A stretch of 64,000 nt of DNA from an uncultured Bacteroidia bacterium (GTDB lineage: Bacteria > Bacteroidota > Bacteroidia > NS11-12g > UBA9320), in assembly GCA_943787465.1 (NCBI GenBank), contig CALSMN010000006.1, positions 1 through 64,000 on the forward strand, read 5' to 3'. The translations under genes and the position numbers were made by a program. Below are positions 36,982-46,495 of this stretch, piece by piece. Under the pieces are notes generated by a model, which was given only the letters and a program-made list of their open reading frames with translations, was not told the origin of the DNA and ran no database searches. How positions within the stretch are numbered: position 1 is the stretch's first letter; every line of letters begins with the position of its first letter.

Positions 36982-38163
36982 ATGGAATTTACTGCTCGTC
37001 TAAACCGTATTAAAGAATCATTAACCATTGGCATGGCTAAAAAAGCCAGAGAATTAAAAGCTGAAGGAAAAGATATTATCAGTCTGAGTCTAGGTGAACC
37101 CGATTTTGACACGCCCAATCATGTTAAAGAAGCTGCTATACAAGCCATTCATTTGGGAAAAACAAAGTACACCCCAGTAGGTGGTATTCCAGAGTTAAAA
37201 AAAGCCATTTGTGCCAAATTTTCAAGAGATTATGACTTGGATATTACACCCCAAGAAGTGATGGTTAGTACTGGTGCTAAACAATGTATTATGAATGCGA
37301 TACTTAGTTTAGTCGATCACAACGATGAGGTGATTATACCCTTACCTTATTGGGTAAGCTATTCTGAAATGGTGGCATTTGCAGGAGGGAAATCTGTTTT
37401 CATACCTGCCAAATTTGAAGATGGATTTGCTCTTGATATCGATGCAATGGAACGTTCTATCAATGAAAAAACGAAAGTGATACTATTCTCTAGCCCGAGT
37501 AATCCTGCTGGAAGTTCACTTTCTCTGGAGCAACTCAAACAAATTGCTAATTTGGTCAAAAAGCATCCCCAAGTCACCATTATTTCAGACGAAATATATG
37601 AGCACATTAACTTTGAAGGAGTCCATACTAGTATTTCGCAATTCAAAGAAATTAAAAACCAACTGATCGTGATTAATGGCGTTTCAAAAGGTTTTGCTAT
37701 GACAGGTTGGAGAATAGGTTATATGGTAGGACCTCAATCGATTATCGCTGCTTGTGATAAACTACAAGGTCAGTTTACTTCTGGGGCAAACAGTATAGCT
37801 CAATGGGCTGCCGTAGAGGCCATCAATGGAGATATGAAACCATCCATTGAAATGGTATCTACCTTCAAAAAAAGAAGAGACATGATGGTTAATTTATTAA
37901 GAGAGATACCAGGTATTGAGACAGATGTTCCCAAAGGAGCATTTTATTTATTTCCAAGGGTAAGTTCGTTTTATGGAAAAAAATTAGGCCAGACTATCAT
38001 CAACAATAGTTTAGATTTTTGTGATTACATACTCAATGAAGCACTCGTGAGTATCGTTCCAGGTATCGCTTTCGGCATGGACGATCATATTCGGATTAGT
38101 TACGCTAGCAGTGAAGAAGAGTTAAAAGAAGCGATAAGTAGAATCAAAAAAGCGTTAACTTGA
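36982..38163 (+). CDS. aspC: Class I aspartate aminotransferase
   Basis: This fold-type I PLP enzyme interconverts aspartate and 2-oxoglutarate with oxaloacetate and glutamate. It shows LSLGEPDFDTPNHV, GAKQCIMNAIL for the PLP phosphate site, SSPSNPAG, and the PLP lysine in GVSKGFAMTGWRIGYM. About 393-396 residues is normal for the Ib-type enzymes of Bacteroidota. A TTG start at 36973 gives three extra residues; ATG at 36982 is more likely. Its stop overlaps the TTG start of the downstream kinase gene by 4 bases (TTGA), so the two are translationally coupled. Confidence 0.92.
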   Translation: MEFTARLNRIKESLTIGMAKKARELKAEGKDIISLSLGEPDFDTPNHVKEAAIQAIHLGKTKYTPVGGIPELKKAICAKFSRDYDLDITPQEVMVSTGAKQCIMNAILSLVDHNDEVIIPLPYWVSYSEMVAFAGGKSVFIPAKFEDGFALDIDAMERSINEKTKVILFSSPSNPAGSSLSLEQLKQIANLVKKHPQVTIISDEIYEHINFEGVHTSISQFKEIKNQLIVINGVSKGFAMTGWRIGYMVGPQSIIAACDKLQGQFTSGANSIAQWAAVEAINGDMKPSIEMVSTFKKRRDMMVNLLREIPGIETDVPKGAFYLFPRVSSFYGKKLGQTIINNSLDFCDYILNEALVSIVPGIAFGMDDHIRISYASSEEELKEAISRIKKALT

Positions 38164-39152
38164 CCAGTCTATCATCTATATTTACACAATGGAATACTTC
38201 AAAAGTGCTTATTTTGGGAGATTGCATGATCGATGCCTATTTTTATGGCACCCATACTAGAAATAGCCCAGAAGCACCTGTGCCCATTATCAATCTTGAA
38301 AAAAAAGAAAAACGATTGGGTGGAGCTGCTAATGTAGCTCTCAATATTAAAGCACTAGGAGCTACTCCTATTTTGTGTAGTATTGTAGGTGATGATTGGG
38401 ATGGCCAACAACTCCTATCGCTATTAAATAAAGAATCCCTATCTTCTCATGGGGTAATTATAGACAAAACAAGAAATACTACGGTTAAAACCCGAGTTAT
38501 CGGAAACAATAAGCATTTCCTTCGTATTGATGAAGAAAGCACTACATTTATATCTAAAGAGATCGAGACCGAAATCATTACAAAGGCATCATCCCTTCTT
38601 GCTGACATCGATGTACTCATATTTCAAGATTACAATAAAGGATTGTTGACGCCTCATGTGATTAAGCACATCACTAAATTATGCAATGAACTATCCATAC
38701 CCATCGTCGTTGACCCCAAGTACGATCAATTTTTTGAATTTAAAAATTGTACCCTCTTCAAGCCCAACAGAAAGGAAATTGCAGAAGCATACCATAAAAA
38801 AGAGACCGAGAGCCTAGATTTTATGTCATTAACAGAAGAGCTAAGAAATACCTTAAATGCTCAAAAAGTTATGACTACCTTATCTGAAAATGGAGTCCTC
38901 ATTCTGGATGCCAATACAAAACACCATTTCCAAGCTCACCCTCGAAAAATTGTAGATGTTAGTGGAGCTGGAGACTCGGTGTTGAGTGTTGCTGCTTTAT
39001 GTGTTGCTTCAGGATTATCCAATACATTGATTGCCCATTTATCGAATTTAGCTGGTGGCTTAGTTTGTGAAAAAGTAGGGGTAGTGCCTGTTGATAAAGT
39101 AATGTTGCTAGAGGAAGCTTCTCAATTGGGTTTTGATTCTCTACTCCTCTAA
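38160..39152 (+). CDS. hldA: PfkB-family kinase, HldA-like (heptose 7-phosphate kinase)
   Basis: This 330-residue ribokinase-fold enzyme matches the kinase half of HldE/RfaE, which phosphorylates D-glycero-D-manno-heptose 7-phosphate at C1 for LPS core synthesis. It shows ILGDCMIDAYFYG, the glycine-rich RLGGAANVALNIKALGA, and the ATP-binding and catalytic motif DVSGAGDSVLSV near residue 268. The adenylyltransferase half is absent, so this is the kinase-only form. The start is TTG, overlapping the aspC stop. A GmhA-like isomerase (2429-3022) could supply its substrate. Confidence 0.85.
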   Translation: MTSLSSIFTQWNTSKVLILGDCMIDAYFYGTHTRNSPEAPVPIINLEKKEKRLGGAANVALNIKALGATPILCSIVGDDWDGQQLLSLLNKESLSSHGVIIDKTRNTTVKTRVIGNNKHFLRIDEESTTFISKEIETEIITKASSLLADIDVLIFQDYNKGLLTPHVIKHITKLCNELSIPIVVDPKYDQFFEFKNCTLFKPNRKEIAEAYHKKETESLDFMSLTEELRNTLNAQKVMTTLSENGVLILDANTKHHFQAHPRKIVDVSGAGDSVLSVAALCVASGLSNTLIAHLSNLAGGLVCEKVGVVPVDKVMLLEEASQLGFDSLLL

Positions 39153-39177
39153 CAAATTTTATCATTCATCTCAAATT

Positions 39178-39421
39178 ACTCAAATTCCTTCCAGCAACCC
39201 TCCAATTGTAACATTCTAAATCAGATGTCCTTCTTTCCAATGCGATTGCTGGTCACGTTGAACAGAAGTAAGTCTTGGCAATGATAAACCTTGAGTTGTA
39301 GATTCCAGTTCTAGAATTGAACCAGCTTGAATAGAAGTAGGATTACCCCCAATTTTGATTTGTGAATACAAATCAAAGGAACATAAAAAAAATGACGATG
39401 GTAAATATGAGATTTTTCATA
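39178..39421 (-). pseudogene. N-terminal remnant of a trimeric surface (fibre/head-like) protein
   Basis: In the gap between hldA and trmD the minus strand reads KNLIFTIVIFFMFL from an ATG at 39421, then after a frame change SQIKIGGNPTSIQAGSILEL, ESTTQGLSLPRLTSVQRD and KEGHLI. This is the usual start of Bacteroidota surface proteins with the pattern ...LELESTTKGLLLPRMT..QRDAI..P.EGLMIYNT. A signal peptide is visible but the frame is broken and a stop follows at once. The rest of the protein is missing. It is a decayed or truncated copy. Confidence 0.55.
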
Positions 39422-39456
39422 ATAAATAATTTCTTACTCACAAAAGTAAAAACATA

Positions 39457-40140
39457 TTACTCCTCTAACAAATCCGGTCTACGATCTTGTGTAATTTTGA
39501 ATGCTTCTGAATCACGCCATGCTGCAATCTTAGCAAAATGTCCACTTTGTAAAACTTCAGGCACTTTTAACCCTCTAAAATCTGCTGGACGAGTATATAC
39601 CGGTGGAGCTAGCATATTATCCTGAAAACTATCCGTTAATGCTGATTCCTCATCTGAAATCACGCCTGGTATTAAGCGACAGATTGAATCAGCGAGTACA
39701 GCAGCAGCTAACTCTCCCCCACTCAACACATAATCACCAATGCTAATTTCTTTGGTAATAATTTGATCACGAATACGCTGGTCTATGCCTTTATAATGAC
39801 CACAAAGAATGATGATGTTCTTTTTAAGCGATAATTGATTTGCAGTCGCTTGATTGTATACCTCACCATCTGGACACACATAGATAATCTCATCATAAAC
39901 TCGTTCAGATTGTAATTTTTCAATACAATCAAAAACGGGTTCACAGCGAATGACCATACCTGCCCCACCACCATAAACCGTATCATCTACCTGTTTGTAA
40001 TTTCCCAAACCATAGGATTTCAAATCATGGATATGAATTTCTAAAATTCCTTTGTCTTTGGCCCGTTGAACAATACTGTGGTTCAATGGACTTTCCATTA
40101 ATTTAGGTTGAACTGAAATAATATCGATTCGATACGACAT
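39457..40140 (-). CDS. trmD: tRNA (guanine37-N1)-methyltransferase
   Basis: This 227-residue SPOUT-class enzyme methylates G37 of tRNAs read at CNN codons. The trefoil-knot SAM site is seen in [25 protein letters not shown] and [14 protein letters not shown], and the C-terminal domain has the family segment [21 protein letters not shown] cited here only as its family hallmark PADFRG. It is the last gene of the rpsP-rimM-trmD operon, only 2 bases after rimM. Length is normal. Confidence 0.95.
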   Translation of the reverse strand: MSYRIDIISVQPKLMESPLNHSIVQRAKDKGILEIHIHDLKSYGLGNYKQVDDTVYGGGAGMVIRCEPVFDCIEKLQSERVYDEIIYVCPDGEVYNQATANQLSLKKNIIILCGHYKGIDQRIRDQIITKEISIGDYVLSGGELAAAVLADSICRLIPGVISDEESALTDSFQDNMLAPPVYTRPADFRGLKVPEVLQSGHFAKIAAWRDSEAFKITQDRRPDLLEE

Positions 40141-40142
40141 AA

Positions 40143-40643
40143 TTACAAATCTAGCAGACCCTCAGGAAGATGTAGCCAAATTTCTTGGTTTTCTTGCGAA
40201 ATATAATCTACAAAATCATCCACAAAAGGAATATATTTTTCGACCCCATTGTATTTTATAATGAGCATCAATTGTTGCGGCAATTCTCGAACATCTATTA
40301 CTTTTCCAAGGGAACCACGCTTGCTATCAATTAATTCATACCCCATAAAAGATAATTTAGATTCTTGAGGCAAAGCATGTTGGTCGGTAAAAACAACACT
40401 GCCAACTAATTTTTGAGCTTTTTCGAAGGAATCAATAAAAGACAAACTAACTACTGGATTATCTTGACTGCCTTTGAGACTGACTATTTTGTATGGAATG
40501 TATTGACCTTGGAGATGTATAAAAATAAAATCGTCTCGCTTGAGTGAGACGATTTCACGTTCTAATAGTATATTTAGCTCTCCCTTGAAACCATGAGGAC
40601 GACTTATGTATCCAAAAGATATCAGTCTATCCTTATTAATCAT
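40143..40643 (-). CDS. rimM: Ribosome maturation factor RimM
   Basis: This 166-residue protein helps assemble the 30S subunit head by binding S19. It has the RimM N-terminal barrel ([19 protein letters not shown]) and a C-terminal PRC-barrel region ([27 protein letters not shown]). It lies between rpsP and trmD, the classical order. Nothing unusual was seen. Confidence 0.93.
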   Translation of the reverse strand: MINKDRLISFGYISRPHGFKGELNILLEREIVSLKRDDFIFIHLQGQYIPYKIVSLKGSQDNPVVSLSFIDSFEKAQKLVGSVVFTDQHALPQESKLSFMGYELIDSKRGSLGKVIDVRELPQQLMLIIKYNGVEKYIPFVDDFVDYISQENQEIWLHLPEGLLDL

Positions 40644-40654
40644 TGGGAGTGAAA

Positions 40655-41368
40655 TTATGCCTTTTCTTCCGATGAAGTTTCTTCTTCTGATGCAGGGGCT
40701 TCTGTATCAGCTGCAGGGGCTTCTGGAACTACTTCTTCAACAACGGCTTCTGTTGCAGATTCTTCCGTTACTTCTGCTGTTTTTTCTGCCTCAGCAACAA
40801 CTTCTTCCGTAGTTTCTTCTGTAACAGTCTCAACTGCTTCAAGTGGTGCATTTTCATCACTTGCTTCTGTCGGTGCTTCTACTGCTTCTTCCTCAGGAGT
40901 CTCTTCCACAGGAGGAGCCAATTTTTCTGCAATTGCTTTTTCTCGCTCTAATTTGATTTCCACTTCACGTTTGTGTGCAGCTGCAGACTGCTCAGCAGCA
41001 GACTTACTTAAACCTTCAACTTTTGCCGAAACTTTATTTTCTTTTTCAACCAACCAAGTTGCAAATTTTGCATCTGCTTGATCTTGAGTTAATGCCCCTT
41101 TTTTCACCCCTTTGTTTAGGTGATGTTTATACATCGCACCTTTGTACGATAGTATAGCCCTACAAGTGTCAGTTGGAACTGCACCGTTACTTAACCAGCG
41201 GACTGCATCGTCTAGGTTTAAATCAATCGTTGCTGGATTGGTATTCGGATTATACGAACCAATTCTCTCAATAAATCGACCATCCCTAGGAGCTCTTGCA
41301 TCCGCCGCCACAATGTAGTAGAAAGGTTTTCCTTTTCTTCCTTGTCTACGAAGTCTTAATTTTACCAT
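40655..41368 (-). CDS. rpsP: 30S ribosomal protein S16 with long acidic C-terminal tail
   Basis: Residues 1-80 are a normal S16 ([47 protein letters not shown]). From about residue 120 the protein turns into a helical Lys/Glu/Ala stretch and then an Ala/Glu/Thr/Val tail of more than 100 residues, giving 237 residues against about 80-90 in most bacteria. Extended S16 is known in Bacteroidota, but this tail is at the long end. It is first in the rpsP-rimM-trmD operon. The tail is low-complexity and probably disordered. Confidence 0.95.
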   Translation of the reverse strand: MVKLRLRRQGRKGKPFYYIVAADARAPRDGRFIERIGSYNPNTNPATIDLNLDDAVRWLSNGAVPTDTCRAILSYKGAMYKHHLNKGVKKGALTQDQADAKFATWLVEKENKVSAKVEGLSKSAAEQSAAAHKREVEIKLEREKAIAEKLAPPVEETPEEEAVEAPTEASDENAPLEAVETVTEETTEEVVAEAEKTAEVTEESATEAVVEEVVPEAPAADTEAPASEEETSSEEKA

Positions 41369-41465
41369 ATTTTATTTTTTAAATCAAGCTGGTTCTCCTT
41401 TTTCCAGCAAGGCTGCAAATGTCGTTTTTCTTATTTAATTTTCAAAACAATTTTTAAAACTGAAA

Positions 41466-44270
41466 TTATTCGGCTTTATCTTCTCTGAACTTACGAAATG
41501 TATAACTGAAATTAAGCATGATATAACGAGTTAATACATTTTGATTCGTTGCTTCATAATAACTGTCATAGAAATTTTGGCTTATGTTGTTGTTCTGATT
41601 CAATATATCAAAAACACTCAACTGGATTTCACCTCGTTTGTTCTCAAAAACTTGTTTTCCAAGACCTGCAGTCCAGAGTAATACTTGATTATTGAGTCCA
41701 GCTCCTAATCCATAATACTTCTGGTAATTCAATTGAGTTCTAAATGTGAAACCGAAAGGCATTATCCAATCGTATTTGATTTTATTCGTATGAACCCAAT
41801 AGGTATTATTTAAGGATGAGTTCTGCGTATTTTCAGAACTGTTATATGAAGCTCTCGTTGATAGTGTGAAGTCAACCTTTTCACTAATATTACTGCTTAA
41901 GACTAACCCTAATTCATAACTTTGGTTAATCGTATTGGATTTTATCGTATTAATCAAGCTTGGTATGTTTGTTGTACGCGAAGAAAGATCCACATTTAAA
42001 TTACTTTTCAATACAGAAATAGGTTTACCATACGTAATAAAAGTATTATAGGTGTATTGTCCATTTAAATTAACTGGTTGCGTAAGCTGACCTCCTTGCT
42101 TGAGCTCAACACCACTGAATATGGTATCTCTTCTGGCTGTAAATGTACTTTGTCCAATGAAGTTATTTGTCCATCCGCCACTTATCATTGCATAAAACAC
42201 TACATCTTTTTCTGTGCTTGCAAAATTATATTTAGACATCAACCAATGTCCGTATTGTTGTCTTAACCCTGTATTTCCTTTGCTTAGTTGTAGTGGATTC
42301 GAATTATCCAACACTTCAGAAAGTTGCTGAGCTGAGGGATTTGAGGTATATGTTCGATACATGGAAAACCAGGAGGCATTATTTTTCAACTTAGCTCTAT
42401 ACAAAGCAAAGGGTAAAATATTTTTGAAATCTTGTAATCTTGTCTCAAGTGTAGGCACAGATTGATTATTATTTAATGAAGCAATCTCAAACTTCAGTCG
42501 TACAACGAATCCTCCTTTTCGTCCAAATTGACGAGTTCCCATGCCAGCAGAATGGGTTAACCAATCATTATTGTATTCATTAGAAAGTAGTGAATCATAA
42601 TTTCCAGGCGATATAGAAGTGACTCCACTCATCATTTTTTGATTAGTAACATTGACACTATTTGAGAAATCATAGGTAACAAACATCCCTAAACCTTTTT
42701 CATTTAATGGCTCACTAACCATTATACTGGCATCTATCCCATCGATATTTTCATCTAAATCACCCATTTGATTCACATTATCAAGATTAGAGTTGACATC
42801 AGTATATCGACCTGTTAATGTATTTGTTCCTTGAGTTCTGTCTATTGAATTTTTAAATTGAAGAAACAAACTTCGTCCCCTTTTTTCGCCATTTAATCTG
42901 AACATTAAATTATTAGAAAATTTCATGCCAAGCAGATCGCTATTAAATCCTTGATTTAGGGTATTTGTGATCATCGATTCCTGAACTGTATTACTGGTAT
43001 CCAACATATTACCACGGTTATCTTGAACACTTACACTTGGAAGATAAAAGAAGGAGGCTTTAGGGTTTAATTTATAAACCATCTTAGCATTAAACTTATG
43101 ATTCACATTGTTACTGTAACTCGAACTTTCTTCCGTATACTGTTGTCCCGTATTGTTCAATAAGTAATAATTCTGGTATGTATTAGTCTGGGATGTGTTA
43201 TCGCCTTCATTAAAAAAATAGCTCCCATTTATATCTATTTTTTCACCCCATTTATCCTGATAATTCGCCCCCCATGCTTTTGTTTCAGTTATACCACCCG
43301 TTGGATTTACCATAAAATCATTTGCACTCCCATTGGCAGAAAATCCACTTAAAAAAGAAGGTCTTTTTCCCCCTGGTCCTCTTCCTCCACTTCCTCTTCC
43401 ACTACTATTATCAGCAACTACCCCTAATAAATCTTCCGTACTAAAATTCTGTTGATTAATATTATTTACCTGGCCTAAAATGGATAAACGCCGATCCCCT
43501 CGAAATAAATTCAAATTAGTTCCCGCACTATATTGTTGATCATTTCCATATCCAGCATAAGCTTTTCCAAATTCACCATTTCGCATATTGATTTTTGTCA
43601 CAATATTTAAGGTTTTAATACGAGAACCATCGTCTACACCACTGGCTTTTGATTGTTCACTTTTATCATCAAAAATTTGAATTTTATCCACTACTTCGGC
43701 AGGAAGAGTAGCCAAAGCAGTTTTTGGGTTTTGACCAAAAAATTGTTTTCCATCTACCAGAACTTGCTGGACTTTTTCACCTTGAGCTTCTATTTCACCA
43801 TTATTATCTCTCACTCCGGGCATTTTTTCAACTAAATCTTTTGCACTTGCATTTTGATTGGTTTTGTATGCATTGGCATTATACGATACCGTATCGCCAT
43901 TAATTGTTGCACTTAACGACTTCTGTGAAACATTTACCTCGGTGAGATTTTCTGTATTCACTTTCATGATAATTGTTCCCAAATAATCATCTCTCCAAAC
44001 ACGCAATAATTCGATGTAGGGTTCTAAACCAAGATAATTGATCTTTAAAGTGTATTCTCCTCTTGAAAGTGAAAGCCTGAACGAGCCTTTTTCATCAGAT
44101 ATAACTCCAGCAGCTACAGCACTATCTGAGTTTATAGCAAAAATAGCTGCTCCGACAATAGGTTCTCCGGTAGCTTCATGTTTTAACTTTCCTCCAATAG
44201 GATAGGTATTCTGAGCAGAAATAAATTTAAAGAAACTTAAAAAAACAAGAACGATTGCTATTTTTTTCAT
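41466..44270 (-). CDS. Outer-membrane beta-barrel protein with CarboxypepD_reg and plug-like domains
   Basis: This 934-residue protein has a signal peptide, a CarboxypepD_reg-like beta-sandwich (about residues 24-100; PIGGKLKHEATGEPIVGAAI), a TonB-plug-like domain (about 115-225; DLVEKMPGV, KVQQVLVDGKQFFG), and an OMP_b-brl_3 barrel ending in TRYIMLNFSYTFRKF. A Gly/Arg-rich loop (GRGSGGRGPGGKRP) lies near residue 285. The family resembles TonB-dependent receptors but without a SusD partner here, so a substrate cannot be guessed. It is divergent from the LamG repeat gene. Confidence 0.85.
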   Translation of the reverse strand: MKKIAIVLVFLSFFKFISAQNTYPIGGKLKHEATGEPIVGAAIFAINSDSAVAAGVISDEKGSFRLSLSRGEYTLKINYLGLEPYIELLRVWRDDYLGTIIMKVNTENLTEVNVSQKSLSATINGDTVSYNANAYKTNQNASAKDLVEKMPGVRDNNGEIEAQGEKVQQVLVDGKQFFGQNPKTALATLPAEVVDKIQIFDDKSEQSKASGVDDGSRIKTLNIVTKINMRNGEFGKAYAGYGNDQQYSAGTNLNLFRGDRRLSILGQVNNINQQNFSTEDLLGVVADNSSGRGSGGRGPGGKRPSFLSGFSANGSANDFMVNPTGGITETKAWGANYQDKWGEKIDINGSYFFNEGDNTSQTNTYQNYYLLNNTGQQYTEESSSYSNNVNHKFNAKMVYKLNPKASFFYLPSVSVQDNRGNMLDTSNTVQESMITNTLNQGFNSDLLGMKFSNNLMFRLNGEKRGRSLFLQFKNSIDRTQGTNTLTGRYTDVNSNLDNVNQMGDLDENIDGIDASIMVSEPLNEKGLGMFVTYDFSNSVNVTNQKMMSGVTSISPGNYDSLLSNEYNNDWLTHSAGMGTRQFGRKGGFVVRLKFEIASLNNNQSVPTLETRLQDFKNILPFALYRAKLKNNASWFSMYRTYTSNPSAQQLSEVLDNSNPLQLSKGNTGLRQQYGHWLMSKYNFASTEKDVVFYAMISGGWTNNFIGQSTFTARRDTIFSGVELKQGGQLTQPVNLNGQYTYNTFITYGKPISVLKSNLNVDLSSRTTNIPSLINTIKSNTINQSYELGLVLSSNISEKVDFTLSTRASYNSSENTQNSSLNNTYWVHTNKIKYDWIMPFGFTFRTQLNYQKYYGLGAGLNNQVLLWTAGLGKQVFENKRGEIQLSVFDILNQNNNISQNFYDSYYEATNQNVLTRYIMLNFSYTFRKFREDKAE

Positions 44271-44347
44271 ATATAAAATCGCGCAAATATAGGTAGCTTC
44301 ATAATTTTAATTTTAAATATGTTAATTTGCTTCAAAGTCTAATCATC

Positions 44348-46486
44348 ATGAATGTTAATTTACCAAAATTTCTCGTTAGTCTATTTCTAATTTTAATTCC
44401 TTTTTTTTCCAATGCTCAAAACCAACATGCCCTTAATTTTGATGGAAGTGACGATTTCGTTTCTTCTGGATATGCAGGAATTTCGGGCTCATCGGCCAGA
44501 ACTGTTGAAGCTTGGATTAGAACAACTGCCACTACTTCTCCCAGTTCAGGAGGGGCACAACAAGTGATTGCAGACTATGGTACTATGACAACAGGAGGTC
44601 GTTTTACGTTAAATCTTTTGTGGAGTAATGCACCAAGGATAGAGGTAGGCGGAAGTGGACTTAGCAGCACTTCAGCTATTAATGATGGATCGTGGCATCA
44701 TGTAGCTGCTGTTTTTGATCCTAATGCAAAAAATAAGTTTAGCTTATATATTGATGGTCAGCTGGATACTGCTGGCAATATTTCAACAACGGTCAACACT
44801 CAATTGAGCAATAATTTACTTATTGGTAAACGAATCGATAATGGTAAATTTTTTGATGGTGATATTGATGAAGTACGGTTTTGGAACTCAGCAAGAACTC
44901 CTCGTCAAATAGACAGCCTTTATAACCAAGAAATATGTAAGCAGAATGGATTAGTAGCCTATTATCGTTTTAATGAAGGCACCGCCAGTGGCACAAATAC
45001 AAATGTGAAAACTTCCTATGATAAGTCTTCAGGTAATAACAACGCTTCCTTAAATAATTTTGGTTTATCCGGGAGTCAATCCAATTGGATTAATGGATCA
45101 ACCATCTCATCAGCACCATTTTCAGATACCACTTTTAAGGATACTTCTTGTGGAAACTATATTTCACCACTCAAAAAAATATATTATAAAAGTGGCACTA
45201 TCAAGGAAACCCTTGTCAATAATCAGGGTTGTGATAGTATTATCACAATCGATCTAATCATTAATCAAAATTCGTTCACACCAATTGATATACAAGCTTG
45301 CGATAGTTTTGTAGCTTATGATGGTTCTATTTATAAAAAATCAATTATTTACACTGATGTTTTTAAAAATATTTCGGGATGCGATAGCTTTGTTCAAAAC
45401 AAATTAATCGTAAATTTTACCCAACGGGATACTGTTCATATAATGGCTTGTAGCTCATACACCCTACCTGCTGGAACTGAAGTGTTTCAATCTGGATTAT
45501 ATTGGGACTCCTTGCAATCTATTGCAGGGTGTGATAGTATAATCTGGGTTAATCTAACCATAAATCAACCCTCGGATACTTCTTTAAAAATTTCAAGTTG
45601 CGATCGATATATAAGTGCACGTGGCAATATTTATGATCAATCAGGGTATTATACAGATACTATACGAAATCAAACTGGCTGCGACAGTATAATATATCTC
45701 GATCTTGCTATCAATCCCTCCCATGATACTCTAATCAAAACTTCCGCATGTGATAGCTTTACAACTAATAGTAATCAATACACTTGGTACATTTCTGGAA
45801 ATTATAGAGAAACATTGACGAGTGATAACGGCTGTGATAGTGTTTTGAACTTCGAGTTAACTATAAATCCATCTACACGCTCCAGTATTCAACCTATGGC
45901 GTGTGACATGTATACGACTCCTAGTGGTAAGAGGATAATTTCATCGGGGATTTATTCTGATGTTATTAAAAATTCATCGGGTTGTGATAGCACTATATCC
46001 ATTGATTTGAAAATCTACAACCATACACCAACTGTTACTCAATCCAAGGATACTTTGCATACTGAAAATGGAGATTATACCTTTCAATGGCTCAATTGTA
46101 ATCCAGATTTCTCAATTATAGATAAGGAATCATCTTATTTCTATATTCCTTCAAAAACTGGTTCGTATGCTGTTGAAGTTAATGAGAATGGTTGCCTTGA
46201 CACAACTGAATGTAAAGAAATCACCGTAACCAATTCAGTATCAAACCTACAATCCATAGCATTTGAATTTTATCCAAATCCTGCTTCCAAGCAGATTTAT
46301 GTATTTGCGACACAACCTGATCTTTACTATACGATTGAGGATGTGTTTGGCACAATTCTCAAAGAAGGAATTCTGAATCAAAACACACCTATATCTATTC
46401 AAGAAATCCCTAATGGATGTTATTTCATGAGGCTGAAAAACAACCATACTTTTATCACAAAGCCGTTAATCATTCAACATGATTAG
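44348..46486 (+). CDS. LamG-domain, Cys-repeat surface protein with type IX sorting domain
   Basis: This secreted protein of about 712 residues has a signal peptide (FLVSLFLILIPFFSNAQ), a LamG/concanavalin-like domain (about 25-215; ALNFDGSDDFVSSGYAG, DGSWHHVAAVFDP, IDEVRFWNSARTPRQI), and then six repeats of about 50 residues. Each has a Cys near its start (ACDSF, CSSY, CDRY), an SG.Y/Y.D turn and ends GCDSI....L.IN. The C-terminus is a type A T9SS sorting domain (FEFYPNPASKQIYV to KPLIIQHD). It would be exported and anchored at the cell surface. An ATG at 44327 gives seven more residues; the one at 44348 precedes the signal peptide more sensibly. Confidence 0.85.
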   Translation: MNVNLPKFLVSLFLILIPFFSNAQNQHALNFDGSDDFVSSGYAGISGSSARTVEAWIRTTATTSPSSGGAQQVIADYGTMTTGGRFTLNLLWSNAPRIEVGGSGLSSTSAINDGSWHHVAAVFDPNAKNKFSLYIDGQLDTAGNISTTVNTQLSNNLLIGKRIDNGKFFDGDIDEVRFWNSARTPRQIDSLYNQEICKQNGLVAYYRFNEGTASGTNTNVKTSYDKSSGNNNASLNNFGLSGSQSNWINGSTISSAPFSDTTFKDTSCGNYISPLKKIYYKSGTIKETLVNNQGCDSIITIDLIINQNSFTPIDIQACDSFVAYDGSIYKKSIIYTDVFKNISGCDSFVQNKLIVNFTQRDTVHIMACSSYTLPAGTEVFQSGLYWDSLQSIAGCDSIIWVNLTINQPSDTSLKISSCDRYISARGNIYDQSGYYTDTIRNQTGCDSIIYLDLAINPSHDTLIKTSACDSFTTNSNQYTWYISGNYRETLTSDNGCDSVLNFELTINPSTRSSIQPMACDMYTTPSGKRIISSGIYSDVIKNSSGCDSTISIDLKIYNHTPTVTQSKDTLHTENGDYTFQWLNCNPDFSIIDKESSYFYIPSKTGSYAVEVNENGCLDTTECKEITVTNSVSNLQSIAFEFYPNPASKQIYVFATQPDLYYTIEDVFGTILKEGILNQNTPISIQEIPNGCYFMRLKNNHTFITKPLIIQHD

Positions 46487-46495
46487 AAAATATTT

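Noticed and set aside
40606-40812. Leu/Gln-rich 68-codon plus-strand frame
   Set aside because: It is the antisense of the low-complexity tail of S16.
41402-41420. Inverted repeat GCTGG...CCAGC upstream of rpsP as a leader regulatory element
   Set aside because: Five-base arms with a long loop are within chance and no other leader features are present.
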